A stretch of 64,000 nt of DNA from Enterococcus devriesei (GCF_001885905.1 NZ_JXKM01000003.1:340405-404404), one strand, 5' to 3'. Counted from the stretch's first letter, positions 8,708 through 18,603 are shown. The notes: generated by a model from the letters alone, not told the origin. Numbers and translations are program-made.

Positions 8708-9526
8708 TTATTTATCGAAGCAGTTACCTGGTACAACCGTGATCGTCTTGGTGCTTGTATCAACATCTTGGACAAATAGCAATGAATTGTAGTCGTCGAT
8801 GGCCCGTTCACCTTTGAATTTCGATTCCGCAAAGACCGTGATCCCCACTAACTCAGCTTCGAATTCTTCGATCAAACTCTTCATCCCGTTGACGGTGCCG
8901 CCGCCTTTCATGAAGTCATCCACGATCAAAACTTTTGAACCGCGTTTTAGACTGCGCTTTGAAAGCTCCATTTTTTCGATTCGTTCAGACGAGCCAGAAA
9001 CGTAATTGACACTGACCGTTGAACCTTCCGTGATTTTTGAATCCCGACGAACGATGACAAATGGCGCATTCAAATAGTAGGACACCGCTTGAGCGATTGG
9101 TACACCCTTTGTCGCTACCGTCATCACTGCGTCAACTTTTTTATCTAAATATTGTGCAGCGATAATCCGGCCGACTTTTCTTAATAAGTCTGGTTGACCT
9201 AACATATCGGATAAATACACATAGCCACCTGGCAACAAGCGGTCTTCCTCTGACAAGCGTTCAGCTAAGGATTCAATGTATTCTCGCGCGTCTTCGTCGG
9301 TGATACTCGGTGTAAAGACGACGCCTCCCGCAGCTCCGGGAATCGTTTCTAAAAATCCCGTTCCTCGCTCTTTGAAAGTTTTTTTAACAATCGCTAAATC
9401 TTCGCTGATGGAAGACTTGGCCGAACCGTAGCGGGCCGCAAAAAAAGTCAATGGGATCAAGTCATGTGGATGATCCAATAAATATTGTGTCATGTCGATT
9501 AAACGTTCACTTCGACGCACTTTCAC
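8708..9526 (-). CDS. purR: Purine operon regulator PurR
   Basis: PRPP-responsive DNA-binding repressor of the Gram-positive PurR family. The 272-residue protein has an N-terminal winged helix (about 1-75, beginning MKVRRSERLIDMTQYL) and a phosphoribosyltransferase-like domain with the PRPP loop VLIVDDFMKGGGT. The start was set at the GTG at 9526, with AGGAG eight bases upstream. The in-frame GTG at 9535 overlaps that ribosome site and is unlikely. A near-perfect PurBox lies in its own upstream region, so autoregulation is probable. PurR proteins may repress or activate depending on species. Confidence 0.95.
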   Translation of the reverse strand: MKVRRSERLIDMTQYLLDHPHDLIPLTFFAARYGSAKSSISEDLAIVKKTFKERGTGFLETIPGAAGGVVFTPSITDEDAREYIESLAERLSEEDRLLPGGYVYLSDMLGQPDLLRKVGRIIAAQYLDKKVDAVMTVATKGVPIAQAVSYYLNAPFVIVRRDSKITEGSTVSVNYVSGSSERIEKMELSKRSLKRGSKVLIVDDFMKGGGTVNGMKSLIEEFEAELVGITVFAESKFKGERAIDDYNSLLFVQDVDTSTKTITVVPGNCFDK

Positions 9527-9540
9527 ATAATTCACTCCTA

Positions 9541-9605
9541 AGTATTTATTTTATTCATTAAAAAATTTTGATTCTCAACGAATCTCCTCGTTGTGCTCAC
9601 AAAAC
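9541..9605 (-). repeat. Partial leader repeat upstream of purR
   Basis: In gene sense this reads TTGAGAATCA, an AT-rich stretch with a weak inverted repeat, then a segment ending in TTAGGAG at the purR ribosome site. It matches the 3' half of the leader repeat. Variable stem and upstream arm are missing or degraded. Confidence 0.4.
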
Positions 9606-9700
9606 TTATGATAAGCAAATAGCACTCTATTCTGATTTATCGTTTCCCATTATAAGGGTTTAGCGAATAAAATTCGAGTATTTTCTTGTTTTAAAGTGAA

Positions 9701-9713
9701 AAAGTTCGGAATT
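9701..9713 (-). promoter_or_regulatory. PurBox upstream of purR
   Basis: On the minus strand the site reads AATTCCGAACTTT. This fits the Gram-positive PurBox pattern (A, three A/T, CCGAAC, two A/T, T). A degenerate second half may lie near 9668-9682 (TTCGAG on the plus strand). It is about 175 bases before the purR start, consistent with autoregulation. Confidence 0.6.
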
Positions 9714-9728
9714 TATTAATTATTCCAC

Positions 9729-9760
9729 AAAAAAAGAGGAAAAGCTTTCGCTTTCCTCTA
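9729..9760 (-). terminator. Terminator of the zinc transporter operon
   Basis: AGAGGAAAAGC and GCTTTCCTCT form a stem with loop TTTC, and a seven-T tract follows on the minus strand. It overlaps the last codons of znuB. Confidence 0.85.
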
Positions 9761-10588
9761 TTTTTGCAGCTGTCTGCGCTGAATTAAAAACCTCAATTGT
9801 CGAATTCCATTAACTAGTAAAAATAAAATGATAAAGCCTAAAGTGATCGTCGCTCCTGGCGGTGTATCCAAATAATAAGACCCTGTCAGACCACCGATCA
9901 TACCGATAAAGCCGACTAAAACACTGATCAAGATCACGATATTAAAGCTTTTTCCAGCTCGCATCCCGATCGCCGCCGGTAGCACCATAATCGCTGAGAT
10001 CAACAAGGCTCCCGCAATCGGGATCATGATCGCAATGGCGACACCAGTGACTACATTAAAGATCATAGACATCATACGGACAGGTAAGCCATCGACTGCC
10101 GCGATATCTTCATCAAAAGTCAGAACATACATTGGTCGTTTAAATAAAAGAAATAAAATCCCCACAAGGACAAATAAAATCCCTAGAAAAACAACCTGCT
10201 GCCAAGTAATCGTTACGATCGAACCAAACAAATACGATTGGATGCTGACTGCCGAACTACCTGGTGCTAAACTCATCAAGACTAGCGCCACCGCTAAACC
10301 AGCCGCCATTAAGATCGCAATCGAGATTTCTGAATAGGAGCTGTACATATTTTGCAGATACTCCATAATGATCGCCGCAATTACGACGACTAATAACGTT
10401 GTACCGGTTGGATTTAAGTTTAAGAAAAAGCCTAGCGCCACACCTGCTAGCGACACATGAGACAAAGTATCCGCCATCAACGATTGCCGCCGAATAACAA
10501 GAAAGACACCTAGCATAGGTGCGATTCCAGCAATGAAGATCGCCGCTAGGAACGCTCGTCTCATGAATTCATATGAAAGCAACGCCAT
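9758..10588 (-). CDS. znuB: Zinc ABC transporter permease
   Basis: A 276-residue ABC-3 family membrane protein (ZnuB/AdcB/MtsC group) with about eight hydrophobic segments. The N-terminal segment [25 protein letters not shown] is characteristic of these metal permeases. Its start overlaps the ATPase gene by 28 bases, so the two are translationally coupled. The Zur-like box ahead of the operon and the histidine-rich loop of the binding protein point to zinc; manganese is less likely. Confidence 0.92.
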   Translation of the reverse strand: MALLSYEFMRRAFLAAIFIAGIAPMLGVFLVIRRQSLMADTLSHVSLAGVALGFFLNLNPTGTTLLVVVIAAIIMEYLQNMYSSYSEISIAILMAAGLAVALVLMSLAPGSSAVSIQSYLFGSIVTITWQQVVFLGILFVLVGILFLLFKRPMYVLTFDEDIAAVDGLPVRMMSMIFNVVTGVAIAIMIPIAGALLISAIMVLPAAIGMRAGKSFNIVILISVLVGFIGMIGGLTGSYYLDTPPGATITLGFIILFLLVNGIRQLRFLIQRRQLQK

Positions 10589-11241
10589 TTTGAATTCTCC
10601 TTCCGTACCAATCGAATATGACGATCAATATATTTTTTTGTATCATCATGATCATGGGTGATCATCAAGATACTTTTCCCATGAGCATGGGCGCTATGCT
10701 GCAATAAGCCATAAAAGTCATTGCGAGATTTTTCATCCATTCCCGTTGTCGGTTCATCTAAAATAAACAAGTCTGGATCTTTGGCGAATAATCGCGCCAA
10801 ACTGATCCGTTGTTTTTGACCGCCGGATAATTCCCCAACTTTTTTATGCCGCATATTCCACATATCGACCGATTCCAACGCCTTCTTCGCATGTTCGTGG
10901 TCGCGGTCAGATAATTTTTTGAACCATTTTCCTTGAGGATAACGTCCCGATTCCACCAATTCCAAAACGGTACTAGGAAATCCGGCATTAAATGACGCCA
11001 CCTGTTGTGGAATATAGCCAATACTTAATTTTTTACCTTGGGTATTCTTTTTAGCAATCGTGATCTTCCCACTGCTAGGTTTTAATAAGCCTAATGTCGC
11101 TTTGATCAATGTCGATTTTGCGGCACCATTTTCTCCTGTCAAAATGACGAACTCCCCTGGATCTACGTGGTAAGACACGTTTTCTAACACCGGTTCATTA
11201 TCATAATAAAATGAGAGGCCTTCCACCTCGATATACGACAT
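10561..11241 (-). CDS. znuC: Zinc ABC transporter ATP-binding protein
   Basis: A 226-residue ATPase of the ZnuC/AdcC type. It has a Walker A variant GENGAAKST (about 36-44; the usual GNGAGKST has A in place of the second G), the signature LSGGQKQR and Walker B LFILDEPT. The alanine before the Walker lysine is a mild departure but is seen in some metal-transport ATPases. It lies between binding-protein and permease genes and overlaps the permease gene. AAGGAG precedes the ATG. Confidence 0.92.
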   Translation of the reverse strand: MSYIEVEGLSFYYDNEPVLENVSYHVDPGEFVILTGENGAAKSTLIKATLGLLKPSSGKITIAKKNTQGKKLSIGYIPQQVASFNAGFPSTVLELVESGRYPQGKWFKKLSDRDHEHAKKALESVDMWNMRHKKVGELSGGQKQRISLARLFAKDPDLFILDEPTTGMDEKSRNDFYGLLQHSAHAHGKSILMITHDHDDTKKYIDRHIRLVRKENSKWRCFHMNS

Positions 11242-11254
11242 TCTCGTCTCTCCT

Positions 11255-12220
11255 TTAATGAATACTTTCTTTTAGAGCCGTCAAATTCTCACGCATCACT
11301 GAAAGATAATTTTCCCCGTCCTTAATCTGCTTGTCGGTCAGACTTTCTAAGGGATTCAATACTTCTAATTTTACGCCTGTTTCATTTGATAACGTTTCTG
11401 CGACTTTCGATGAGGCATTCTCTTCAAAATAAATCACTTTAACTTGATGGTCTTCCACATAATGCTTCAACTCACTCAAGCGGCTTGGTGAAGGCTCTTG
11501 GTCTGGTGAAATTCCGGCGATTGCTTCTTGAGTCAAGCCATATTGCTTTGCCAAATAACCAAACGCCGCATGCTGGGTCACAAATGTTTTCTCTTTTGCG
11601 TCCTTGAAAGCTGTTTGATACTCTTGATCTACTGCCTTCAACTCATCGATATAGCTTTCCGCATTTTTTTCAAAAGTCGCTTTGTCCTCTGGATACTTCT
11701 TGCTTAACTGATCGCGAATCGTTTCCACTTCTTTAATAGCTAAGACAGGATCTAACCAAACATGGGGATCTAACTCGTGGTCATGTCCATGTTCCTCATG
11801 TTCTTCTCCATCGTGGTCGTGGGCTTCTTCATGATCATGCTCGGCGCCTTCCATTAAGGTAATATTTTTCGACGCTTGAATGATCTCTGTCTTTTTCGTG
11901 TCGATTGTATCCGTCAAATTATCCGTCCAAGTTTCCAGCTCGGGACTGTTGTAAACAAACACATCCGAATCCGAGATCTTCGCCAAGTCTTTGGCGGAAG
12001 GTTCGAAATCATGAGGCTCGGTTCCAGCTGGGATCAATAATTCAACATTCCCTTTATTTCCTACCACTTGCTTCGTAAATTCATACATGGGATAAAAAGT
12101 AGTCATCACTTGAATCTTATCATTCGAGGATGCCTCCTTTTTTTCCTGCGTACCACAAGCAGTCAATAGAATCGATAGTAGCACAGTTCCTAAGATAAGT
12201 AGTCCTTTTTGTTTTTTCAT
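11255..12220 (-). CDS. znuA: Zinc-binding lipoprotein of ABC transporter
   Basis: A 321-residue solute-binding protein of cluster 9 (ZnuA/AdcA). The lipobox LLTAC near residue 22 marks it as a membrane-anchored lipoprotein. A loop near residues 125-150 is rich in His, Asp and Glu, as in zinc-specific ZnuA proteins, and HVWLDP follows. It lacks the C-terminal ZinT domain found in streptococcal AdcA. It is the first gene of the three-gene operon, with a promoter and Zur-type operator directly upstream. Confidence 0.93.
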   Translation of the reverse strand: MKKQKGLLILGTVLLSILLTACGTQEKKEASSNDKIQVMTTFYPMYEFTKQVVGNKGNVELLIPAGTEPHDFEPSAKDLAKISDSDVFVYNSPELETWTDNLTDTIDTKKTEIIQASKNITLMEGAEHDHEEAHDHDGEEHEEHGHDHELDPHVWLDPVLAIKEVETIRDQLSKKYPEDKATFEKNAESYIDELKAVDQEYQTAFKDAKEKTFVTQHAAFGYLAKQYGLTQEAIAGISPDQEPSPSRLSELKHYVEDHQVKVIYFEENASSKVAETLSNETGVKLEVLNPLESLTDKQIKDGENYLSVMRENLTALKESIH

Positions 12221-12258
12221 CTATTAATACACCTTCTTCTCTTTTTAAGACAAGAATT

Positions 12259-12311
12259 AATTTAGCAGATGTTTTTCTATCCGTCAACCCAAAGCGTAAA
12301 ATTTACGATTT
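12259..12311 (-). promoter_or_regulatory. Promoter and Zur box of the zinc operon
   Basis: TTGACG (12287-12282), a 17-base spacer and TAAATT (12264-12259) form a good minus-strand promoter. Just upstream, 12291-12311 reads AAAGCGTAAA on the left and TTTACGATTT on the right of one base. This is the 21-base layout of the Bacillus Zur box (AAATCGTAAT-N-ATTACGATTT) with three differences. A possible half site (AACCGTAAAA) lies near 12331. Repression by zinc is inferred. Confidence 0.72.
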
Positions 12312-12357
12312 GAGTTCGATAAACTTTGTTAAACCGTAAAACAGATGACTTTCGGTT

Positions 12358-12393
12358 CATATGAAAGCTTCTACCTGCATCTGCTTTCATATG
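12358..12393. repeat. Perfect 11-base inverted repeat
   Basis: CATATGAAAGC (12358-12368) and GCTTTCATATG (12383-12393) can form a hairpin with a 14-base loop. It lies between the zinc operon promoter and the end of ispE. No strong T tract follows, so a terminator role is doubtful; role unknown. Confidence 0.4.
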
Positions 12394-12455
12394 ATTGTTT
12401 TGTTATTTTAAGCTAAGCTTGGTCATCTTTTTCCAAGCAATCAGACAGCTGACAA

Positions 12456-12487
12456 TCAAAAAAAATAGACCCTCAAGGATCTACTTT
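12456..12487 (-). terminator. Terminator overlapping the end of ispE
   Basis: On the minus strand AGATCC, TTGA and GGGTCT form a short hairpin followed by eight T. The left arm includes the last codon and stop of ispE. Confidence 0.75.
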
Positions 12488-13332
12488 AACGTACGCACTA
12501 GATAGACTTCATCGCAAAAGCCCTTCAGCGCATTAAAAACATGCTTAGCGCGCGAGTATTTATGACAGAGCGCGTAAACGGTCGGTCCGCTGCCGCTCAT
12601 CATCGCTGCATCCGCTCCGTATTTCAACATTCGATCTTTTAATTGTTGAATGACAGGATGCTTTTTGATCGTGACAACTTCCATCGAGTTTCCAAGATTC
12701 TCCGTCAGCTTTTGATAGTCACCGGCTTCGATCGCGTCCACTAAAGCAGAGATATTCGGATGATAAAGCTCCTCCATCACAATCTTTGAAAAAATCGTGC
12801 GGGTGGAGACACTCATGCGAGGTTTTACAACGACCACCCAACATTGCGGCATCGGAGCAAGCGGCGTAACCTTTTCACCGAAACCCTCGACTAGCGATGT
12901 CTGACCGTAAACACAGTAAGGAACATCCGAACCGACTTCAGCCCCTAAACTAGCCAATTCTTCAATCGATAAGCCGAGATTCCACAAGCGATTGACCGCC
13001 CGCAGTGCTGCGGCAGAATCCGTTGAACCACCACCGAGTCCAGCTGCTACTGGTATTTCTTTATGAATTTTGACCCGTAGGCCTTTTTTTATGTCAAAGC
13101 GCTGCTTGACTAAATCCAACGCCTCGTAGACATGATTTTTTTTATCCGTGGGCAAAAAAGCTTTATTCGTCTCAATAATGATCGTATCTTCCGGAATTTC
13201 TTCCAAGTGTAAGCGATCAGCCAAATCAATACTGGCCATCACCATTGATAACTCATGCAGCCCATCTAGTCTCTTACCTAAAATATCAAGACCTAGATTG
13301 ATTTTTGCTGGGGCTTTTTCCGTAACTTCCAT
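12481..13332 (-). CDS. ispE: 4-diphosphocytidyl-2-C-methyl-D-erythritol kinase
   Basis: GHMP kinase of the MEP isoprenoid route. The 283-residue protein has the N-terminal KINLGLDILGKR segment and the ATP loop PVAAGLGGGSTDSAAAL (about 94-110), and a C-terminal SGSGPTVYAL motif. In a lineage thought to make isoprenoids mainly by the mevalonate route, an isolated ispE is noteworthy; many enterococci and other Firmicutes keep it without the full MEP set. A purR neighbour is usual in Bacillus, but here the zinc operon separates them. The ribosome site is weak (GGGTGAG). Confidence 0.92.
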   Translation of the reverse strand: MEVTEKAPAKINLGLDILGKRLDGLHELSMVMASIDLADRLHLEEIPEDTIIIETNKAFLPTDKKNHVYEALDLVKQRFDIKKGLRVKIHKEIPVAAGLGGGSTDSAAALRAVNRLWNLGLSIEELASLGAEVGSDVPYCVYGQTSLVEGFGEKVTPLAPMPQCWVVVVKPRMSVSTRTIFSKIVMEELYHPNISALVDAIEAGDYQKLTENLGNSMEVVTIKKHPVIQQLKDRMLKYGADAAMMSGSGPTVYALCHKYSRAKHVFNALKGFCDEVYLVRTLK

Positions 13333-13455
13333 TTTCTCACCCGTTCAAATTTTTCACTAGACGATTCTATCATAGCCTATAAAAAATGTATAGATACTTC
13401 ATTCTAGCATAGGGCTTACAAAATAGTTGAAAATTTCGCTTTCAGGTCTTACCAT

Positions 13456-13461
13456 TATAAT
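13456..13461 (+). promoter_or_regulatory. Probable -10 element of the hsp20 gene
   Basis: A perfect TATAAT lies 71 bases before the start codon. No good -35 stands 16-18 bases upstream; TTGAAA at 13427-13432 is too far. No CIRCE or CtsR-type repeat is visible. Confidence 0.4.
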
Positions 13462-13531
13462 AGAAGAAGTTGTCAATGATGAAGACGGTTACTGTTTAAG
13501 CTAAAAAATAGGAGTCAAGGAGGAATGCGTT

Positions 13532-13936
13532 ATGAATCTATTGCCGAAAAATGATTGGCTAGATGGAGAAGATTTAATGGGACGCCTCATGAACACGTTT
13601 TGGGACGATCGAAAAATGAGTGTTGATATTCGCGATCTCGATGATCACTATGAAGTCAAAGCAGACTTGCCCGGTTTTGAAAAATCAGAAATTTCCGTTC
13701 GGTACAACAATGAAATTCTTTCGATTGATGCCGAACACACCAGTGAACACGAAGTCAAAGATGATGGCCGTTTTGTACGCAGGGAACGTTCTAGCAGTGC
13801 CTTTCACCGGCAATTTGTCGTAAAAAGCATTGACGAAGAAAGAATCAACGCAAAATTTGAAAACGGCGTCCTAACCTTGAAGCTGCCAAAAACCGATTAC
13901 GAAGAGAAAAAAGGCAAAGCGATCTCGATTGATTAA
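13532..13936 (+). CDS. Small heat-shock protein, Hsp20/alpha-crystallin family
   Basis: A 134-residue holdase chaperone. The alpha-crystallin domain covers about residues 28-130 (from MSVDIRDLDDHYEVKADLPGF to the GVLTLKLPK strand). The short N-terminal arm (LLPKNDWLDGEDLM) resembles the Hsp18-type proteins of lactic acid bacteria. A C-terminal I-x-I motif is only weakly present (KAISID). AAGGAGG precedes the ATG. It is monocistronic on the plus strand, between divergent ispE and convergent mprF. Confidence 0.92.
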   Translation: MNLLPKNDWLDGEDLMGRLMNTFWDDRKMSVDIRDLDDHYEVKADLPGFEKSEISVRYNNEILSIDAEHTSEHEVKDDGRFVRRERSSSAFHRQFVVKSIDEERINAKFENGVLTLKLPKTDYEEKKGKAISID

Positions 13937-13952
13937 CTGCTGTTTAAACGAG

Positions 13953-13988
13953 AAGAACCTGTGACAAAATTTTGTCACAGGTTCTTTT
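13953..13988 (+). terminator. Terminator of the hsp20 gene
   Basis: AAGAACCTGTGACAAAA is followed by its exact reverse complement, ending in TTCTTTTTA. The same 13-base stem core (GAACCTGTGACAA) recurs in the busR terminator near 60.48 kb. Confidence 0.9.
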
Positions 13989-13989
13989 T

Positions 13990-14052
13990 ACGAATAAACG
14001 ACATTCCAGCAGTAGCTGCTATGGAAATAAGCCGAATACTTCTGTCAGGTCC
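13990..14052. repeat. 3' repeat (GGAAATAAGCC/CTTCTGTC type), copy 1
   Basis: The segment AGCAGTAGCTGCTATGG and then GGAAATAAGCC and ACTTCTGTC lies just beyond the mprF stop codon. A related segment follows the DUF1801 gene at about 53.02-53.07 kb. In both places it lies 3' of a minus-strand gene. Confidence 0.4.
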
Positions 14053-14056
14053 TCTT

Positions 14057-16618
14057 TTACAGTTCAATCATTTCTTCTGAGATAGTCGCACCCTTATTCT
14101 TTCCACGGCCAATCAATAATAATAGCTGTAGGGCAGAAAATAAGAAGCTACTGTCCTTCATATAAGCAAAATATCTCGGCCGCCATTGATCCACGTAGAT
14201 CGTTTTTTCCTCAGCGACTTGTTGAAAGGCGTAGATTGAATGACCATATTTATAAATCAAGTTCATGATACGCTCTCCGAAAAAGGCAAAGGAGGTCTCC
14301 CCCACTTTGGCTAGCGGCGCCATCCCCTGATAAATCTCATGATAGCCCTGCTTTTTCAATTCATCCATTAAATGCAATTTTAGAAACGTCGGCAATTCAT
14401 TCGGTACATCGTTCCGAAAACGCAGTAAGTCAAAAGAGGCATTTTCCTGATTAATTGGTTGTTCCGTAATAAAACCAACGATTCGATTTTGCGGATCACG
14501 AGCGATCCCAACATTACTGGTTTCGATATATCCGCGATCAAAACGACCCACAGAGAAGCATTTTTCTTTTTCCCCATTTAACCACTCATCCGAAATTTCT
14601 TCTAGTTCATCGAAAACTTCGTCAGGCAACTTTTCAAAATAAATGAATTGATAGCCTTCATTGGTTAAACGTTTGAATTCAAAACGATCAGAGAATACTT
14701 CCAGTTTATGCTGAGTAAAATCGGTTACCCCTGTCTCACCAATCTTATCAAAGTGAAAGCCTAGATCATGCAACAGCAAAACATATTCTTCTGAAATTTT
14801 GTAAAACGCTAGTTGGTAGCCATGCTGATCGGCGTACTCCATAAACGCCAATGTCGCCGCTTGCCATTTCTGCGGATTTCCCGCTGGATCGCCTAAGACA
14901 AAACATTTATTTGCTTTCGTTTGGAAGCCAAAAACGATCTGATCGTTGCCATTTTCTTGATAATAAAAATAGCGGTAGCCGGTGACGCGTAAATAATGGC
15001 TGGCTGCAGTCCCACCATAACGATTGATTAAATAGTTGAAACGTTTCTCGTCCCAGGTCGTTCCGATTTTTTCCTCGCTCTGCGTCAAATATTGGTATAA
15101 GATCGCTAAGCACAAAATAGATAGAATCAATCCTAGCAGACCGGAAAACCAAATTTCTTCAGAAGGAAAGGCGAAATACTTCGTTGATAACCGTTCGGTG
15201 CTCCAAATTTGTCCACTGTGATAACCTGCCACTGCGTAGAAAATAAATAGTAGACCGAACAACACGCCGTCAAACAGCAATGCGCCCCATGAATAGACAA
15301 ACCGTTGACGATAAAATTCTTTCCGTGACATCCAGACGATCAATAAAATCACCAAGTAAACGACGATCAGGCGAATCGATGCCGTCCGAGCCACCGTGTT
15401 AACAATCCCGAAAATCAATAATAAGATCGTCGGCCAAAAAGCCCGTTTGACTTTTTGCGAGATGCCGCGGGCAAAGCCTAGCAGTAAGAAACCAATCAAT
15501 AAATTCAAGGTCTGGTCTAGAAAATCAAAAGAGAAGGGCAGCAGCACTTGAAACAAGCGGCTGATATTAGATAAATTCGTTAACGTCGATAATAAAATCA
15601 TCATGATCCCAGCAAAATAAACCGCACTGACCATCATTACATGAGCAAATTTTTGGGAAAGCAGGCGCGGCAGATTATCAAAATAGCGGTTCATTTTGAC
15701 ACTCGTATTGGTCAAAAAGATCGCGATGCCTGTAACAAATGGCACAAGATAATAGAAAATCCGATAGAATAAAATCCAAACCACGGCCGTACTTTGACTG
15801 AGGCCAAGATGCCCCAGCCCTAAGATCATCATGACGTCAAAAGTTCCGGCCCCCCCTGGAACCATCGTCAGCATCCCTAAGCCGGTGGCGATCACAAACA
15901 TCGGATAAACCTCAGCCACATTCACCTTTGCCCCCATCAAGTAGCCGACTGCTAAAAAGACCGTTAAAGCCCCCAGCCATTGACCAATCGAAGCGATATA
16001 CAATTCTAAAACTTGTTTCAGCTGGAACTCTTTAAAGATCGTCCGTCGCCGACCATAAACAAAACCGAAAAGAATCGGCGCAAACGCCCCTCCTGCTAAC
16101 AGCCAAAAACGATAACGAACAAACGGACTTTGTGTTTGAATGAAAAACAAATCCAATGCTGTAAAAAACGCCATGATCGAAAGACCTGCCAACATAAACA
16201 GAGCAATCTTAGAAATCACCGCCAGCACTTTTTTTCTTTCCATCCCTTTGCCATAAAAACTTGAGCGCAAACTCACGCCGACCACACCGCCAAAGCCGGC
16301 TAAATTATTGATCGTATTGGTCGTCCACGCAGACACCAACCACTCTCTGCGATTCATCCGCGGACGCCCCGACGCTTCCAGCGTCGTGATGGCAACGTGA
16401 TCATATAAAAGCATGGGGAGAACGCCGCAAAGGCCGATTCCGAACATACTTAGTAATGCGATTTGATCCTGTTGTTTGATTGTTTGCCAAACCGTTTGCC
16501 AGCTCATTCCATGGGCAATATTTTTCACCTGATTAGCGACGAAAAATAAGACAACCCCGAAAAAAATAATTTTAAGCAACGTGGCATATCGTTTGAACCA
16601 GCGACTAATAGTCGTCAT
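14057..16618 (-). CDS. mprF: Phosphatidylglycerol lysyltransferase / flippase MprF
   Basis: An 853-residue membrane protein that attaches lysine (or another amino acid) from tRNA to phosphatidylglycerol and moves the product to the outer leaflet, lowering susceptibility to cationic peptides and daptomycin. The N-terminal half has about 14 hydrophobic segments, including the LPI_APS flippase region with VPGGAGTFDVMMILGLGHLG (about 258-277). The cytosolic C-terminal synthase domain (DUF2156, about 540-840) includes FVLGDPAGNP. The length is typical. A GGGAG ribosome site precedes the ATG. A copy pair of the leader repeat lies upstream. Confidence 0.95.
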   Translation of the reverse strand: MTTISRWFKRYATLLKIIFFGVVLFFVANQVKNIAHGMSWQTVWQTIKQQDQIALLSMFGIGLCGVLPMLLYDHVAITTLEASGRPRMNRREWLVSAWTTNTINNLAGFGGVVGVSLRSSFYGKGMERKKVLAVISKIALFMLAGLSIMAFFTALDLFFIQTQSPFVRYRFWLLAGGAFAPILFGFVYGRRRTIFKEFQLKQVLELYIASIGQWLGALTVFLAVGYLMGAKVNVAEVYPMFVIATGLGMLTMVPGGAGTFDVMMILGLGHLGLSQSTAVVWILFYRIFYYLVPFVTGIAIFLTNTSVKMNRYFDNLPRLLSQKFAHVMMVSAVYFAGIMMILLSTLTNLSNISRLFQVLLPFSFDFLDQTLNLLIGFLLLGFARGISQKVKRAFWPTILLLIFGIVNTVARTASIRLIVVYLVILLIVWMSRKEFYRQRFVYSWGALLFDGVLFGLLFIFYAVAGYHSGQIWSTERLSTKYFAFPSEEIWFSGLLGLILSILCLAILYQYLTQSEEKIGTTWDEKRFNYLINRYGGTAASHYLRVTGYRYFYYQENGNDQIVFGFQTKANKCFVLGDPAGNPQKWQAATLAFMEYADQHGYQLAFYKISEEYVLLLHDLGFHFDKIGETGVTDFTQHKLEVFSDRFEFKRLTNEGYQFIYFEKLPDEVFDELEEISDEWLNGEKEKCFSVGRFDRGYIETSNVGIARDPQNRIVGFITEQPINQENASFDLLRFRNDVPNELPTFLKLHLMDELKKQGYHEIYQGMAPLAKVGETSFAFFGERIMNLIYKYGHSIYAFQQVAEEKTIYVDQWRPRYFAYMKDSSFLFSALQLLLLIGRGKNKGATISEEMIEL

Positions 16619-16754
16619 CCTTCTTCTCCCGTTCTTCCTTTTCTTGTTACTCTATTCTAAATGAATTCTTGTTTTGAAGCCATCCTTTTAAATTAATGAT
16701 TCCAATCAAATATGATTAGTTATTTTTAATCTACGATTTGTGGTTGTTCACTTT

Positions 16755-17012
16755 AAAAATCAAAAACATAAAAACTGCTGGCAGCTAGCTCAAACTAAGG
16801 ACGCTTTTTTTCGTACGCATACCATTCTGCTAAACTGCCTGTTTCTAATTTTGATTAAAACAAAGTTTACTAATCAAACGATAGCCACTACGAAAAGCAG
16901 AACTGGCAGCTATTTCACTTTAAGGTTTTTATTTTTCGAAGCCCGTGAAAAATAAATTTGATCCTCAGCACGCATACGATTTTTCTAAGCGCTGAAGCGC
17001 GAAGAAAAACTC
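16755..17012 (-). repeat. Leader repeat, two copies, upstream of mprF
   Basis: In gene sense the distal copy has the variable stem GAGTTTTTCTTC with TAGAAAAATC, then GTATGCGTGCTGAGGATCA, a hairpin TTATTTTTC/GAAAAATAA, and GTGAAATAGCTGCCAGTT. The proximal copy has stem GTTCTGC with GCAGAAT, then GGTATGCGTACG. The stem sequence differs between copies while pairing is kept. Together with the rny terminator this fills the 428-base gap before mprF. I see no gene here. Confidence 0.7.
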
Positions 17013-17014
17013 GC

Positions 17015-17044
17015 AAAACAAAAAGCCTCATTTCTGAGGCTTTC
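17015..17044 (-). terminator. Terminator of rny
   Basis: AAAGCCTCA and TGAGGCTTT form a nine-pair stem followed by TTTTTGTTTTG on the minus strand, just past the rny stop codon. Confidence 0.85.
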
Positions 17045-17046
17045 GG

Positions 17047-18603
17047 CTATTTTGCATAATCGGTTGCTCGTGTTTCGCGAATAACCACGACTTTGATGTG
17101 TCCTGGATAATCTAATTCGTCTTCGATCTTACGACGGATGTCGCGGACTAAGCGAACAGAATCCAAATCTGAAATTTCTTCTGGTTTAACCATGACACGA
17201 ACTTCTCGTCCAGCTTGAACTGCGAAGCTTGATTCTACTCCGTCAAAGCTGTTGGAAATATTTTCTAAGTTTTCTAAACGGCGAATATAGTTTTCTAGTG
17301 ATTCGCTTCGTGCTCCTGGTCGTGCAGCTGATACGGCATCTGCTGCGGCAACCAATACGGAAATCACTGAAGTGGCTTCGGTGTCTCCATGGTGAGAAGC
17401 GATGGCGTTGATGACTACTGAATTTTCACGATATTTAGCGGCAAGTTCTGCCCCAATTTCAACGTGTGAACCTTCGATTTCATGATCTAACGCTTTACCG
17501 ATATCATGAAGCAAGCCAGCGCGTTGTGCTAACTGAACATCTTCGCCTAATTCTGCGGCAAGGACTCCCGTCAACTTGGCAACTTCGATGGAATGGTTCA
17601 AAACATTTTGTCCGTAGCTGGTACGGAAATGCAAACGTCCTAAAATCTTGATCAAATCTGGATGCAAGGTATGAGCGCCCACTTCAAAGGCTGCTTGTTC
17701 CCCATATTCGCGAATGCGTTCATCCATTTCTTTACGCGATTTTTCGACCATTTCTTCGATTCGTGCTGGATGGATTCGACCATCTTGAATCAATTTTTCC
17801 AAAGTCATGCGGGCAATTTCCCGTCTGATTGGATCAAAGCCTGATAAAACAACTGCTTCTGGGGTATCATCAATGATCAAATCAATCCCCGTCAATGTTT
17901 CTAACGTCCGGATATTACGGCCTTCACGTCCAATGATGCGACCTTTCATCTCATCATTTGGTAAAGTTACCACTGAAACGGTTGTCTCAGAAACGGCATC
18001 CGCACCACAACGTTGAATAGCCATTGCCAGAAGATTTTTCGCCTTGCGATCAGCTTCTTCTTTGGCCCGTTGTTCAGATTCTCTGACCATGACGTTCAAT
18101 TCATGGTTCAGTTCCTCTTCCGTCGTCTTCATAATCATTTCTTTTGCTTCATCTTTAGTTAATGACGCAACTTGTTCAAGTTTTGTTTTTTGTTCATCGA
18201 TCAGTTGTTCTACATCTTTTTCTCGCTCGTCAATTAATTGCTGTCTAGCACTGATTTTTGTTTCTTTTTCTTCAAGTGAGTGCTCACGCTTTTCAAGAGA
18301 ATCATCCTTACGATCTAAGGTTTGTTCTCTTTGAAGCAAGCGATTTTCTTGCGATTTTAATTCTTGTCTGCTTTCTTTCAACTCACTTTCAACTTGTGCG
18401 CGATACTGCTGGTTTTCTTCCTTGGCTTCCAACAAAGCTTCTTTCTTTAAGGTCTCCGCCTCTTTATTAGCATGCGTAATGATCCCTCTAGCTGTGTTTT
18501 GTGCCCCATCAATTTCTTTTTCATGGCGTGATTTTGCCACCATGAAACCCAAACCAAGACCGACAATTAAACCGATGATAGCGAGGAGAATCGGAACTAA
18601 CAT
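17047..18603 (-). CDS. rny: Ribonuclease Y
   Basis: Membrane-anchored endoribonuclease that starts mRNA decay in Gram-positive bacteria. The 518-residue protein has one N-terminal membrane helix (about 3-24), a long coiled coil (about 30-190), a KH domain with [15 protein letters not shown] (about 206), and an HD domain with [12 protein letters not shown] (about 360). The start was set at ATG 18603, with GGAGG eight bases upstream. The in-frame GTG at 18612 overlaps that site. It sits downstream of recA, as in other enterococci. Confidence 0.96.
   Translation of the reverse strand: MLVPILLAIIGLIVGLGLGFMVAKSRHEKEIDGAQNTARGIITHANKEAETLKKEALLEAKEENQQYRAQVESELKESRQELKSQENRLLQREQTLDRKDDSLEKREHSLEEKETKISARQQLIDEREKDVEQLIDEQKTKLEQVASLTKDEAKEMIMKTTEEELNHELNVMVRESEQRAKEEADRKAKNLLAMAIQRCGADAVSETTVSVVTLPNDEMKGRIIGREGRNIRTLETLTGIDLIIDDTPEAVVLSGFDPIRREIARMTLEKLIQDGRIHPARIEEMVEKSRKEMDERIREYGEQAAFEVGAHTLHPDLIKILGRLHFRTSYGQNVLNHSIEVAKLTGVLAAELGEDVQLAQRAGLLHDIGKALDHEIEGSHVEIGAELAAKYRENSVVINAIASHHGDTEATSVISVLVAAADAVSAARPGARSESLENYIRRLENLENISNSFDGVESSFAVQAGREVRVMVKPEEISDLDSVRLVRDIRRKIEDELDYPGHIKVVVIRETRATDYAK

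Noticed and set aside
16740..16955. 71-residue plus-strand frame upstream of mprF
   Set aside because: It is antisense to the leader repeat and its composition follows that repeat.
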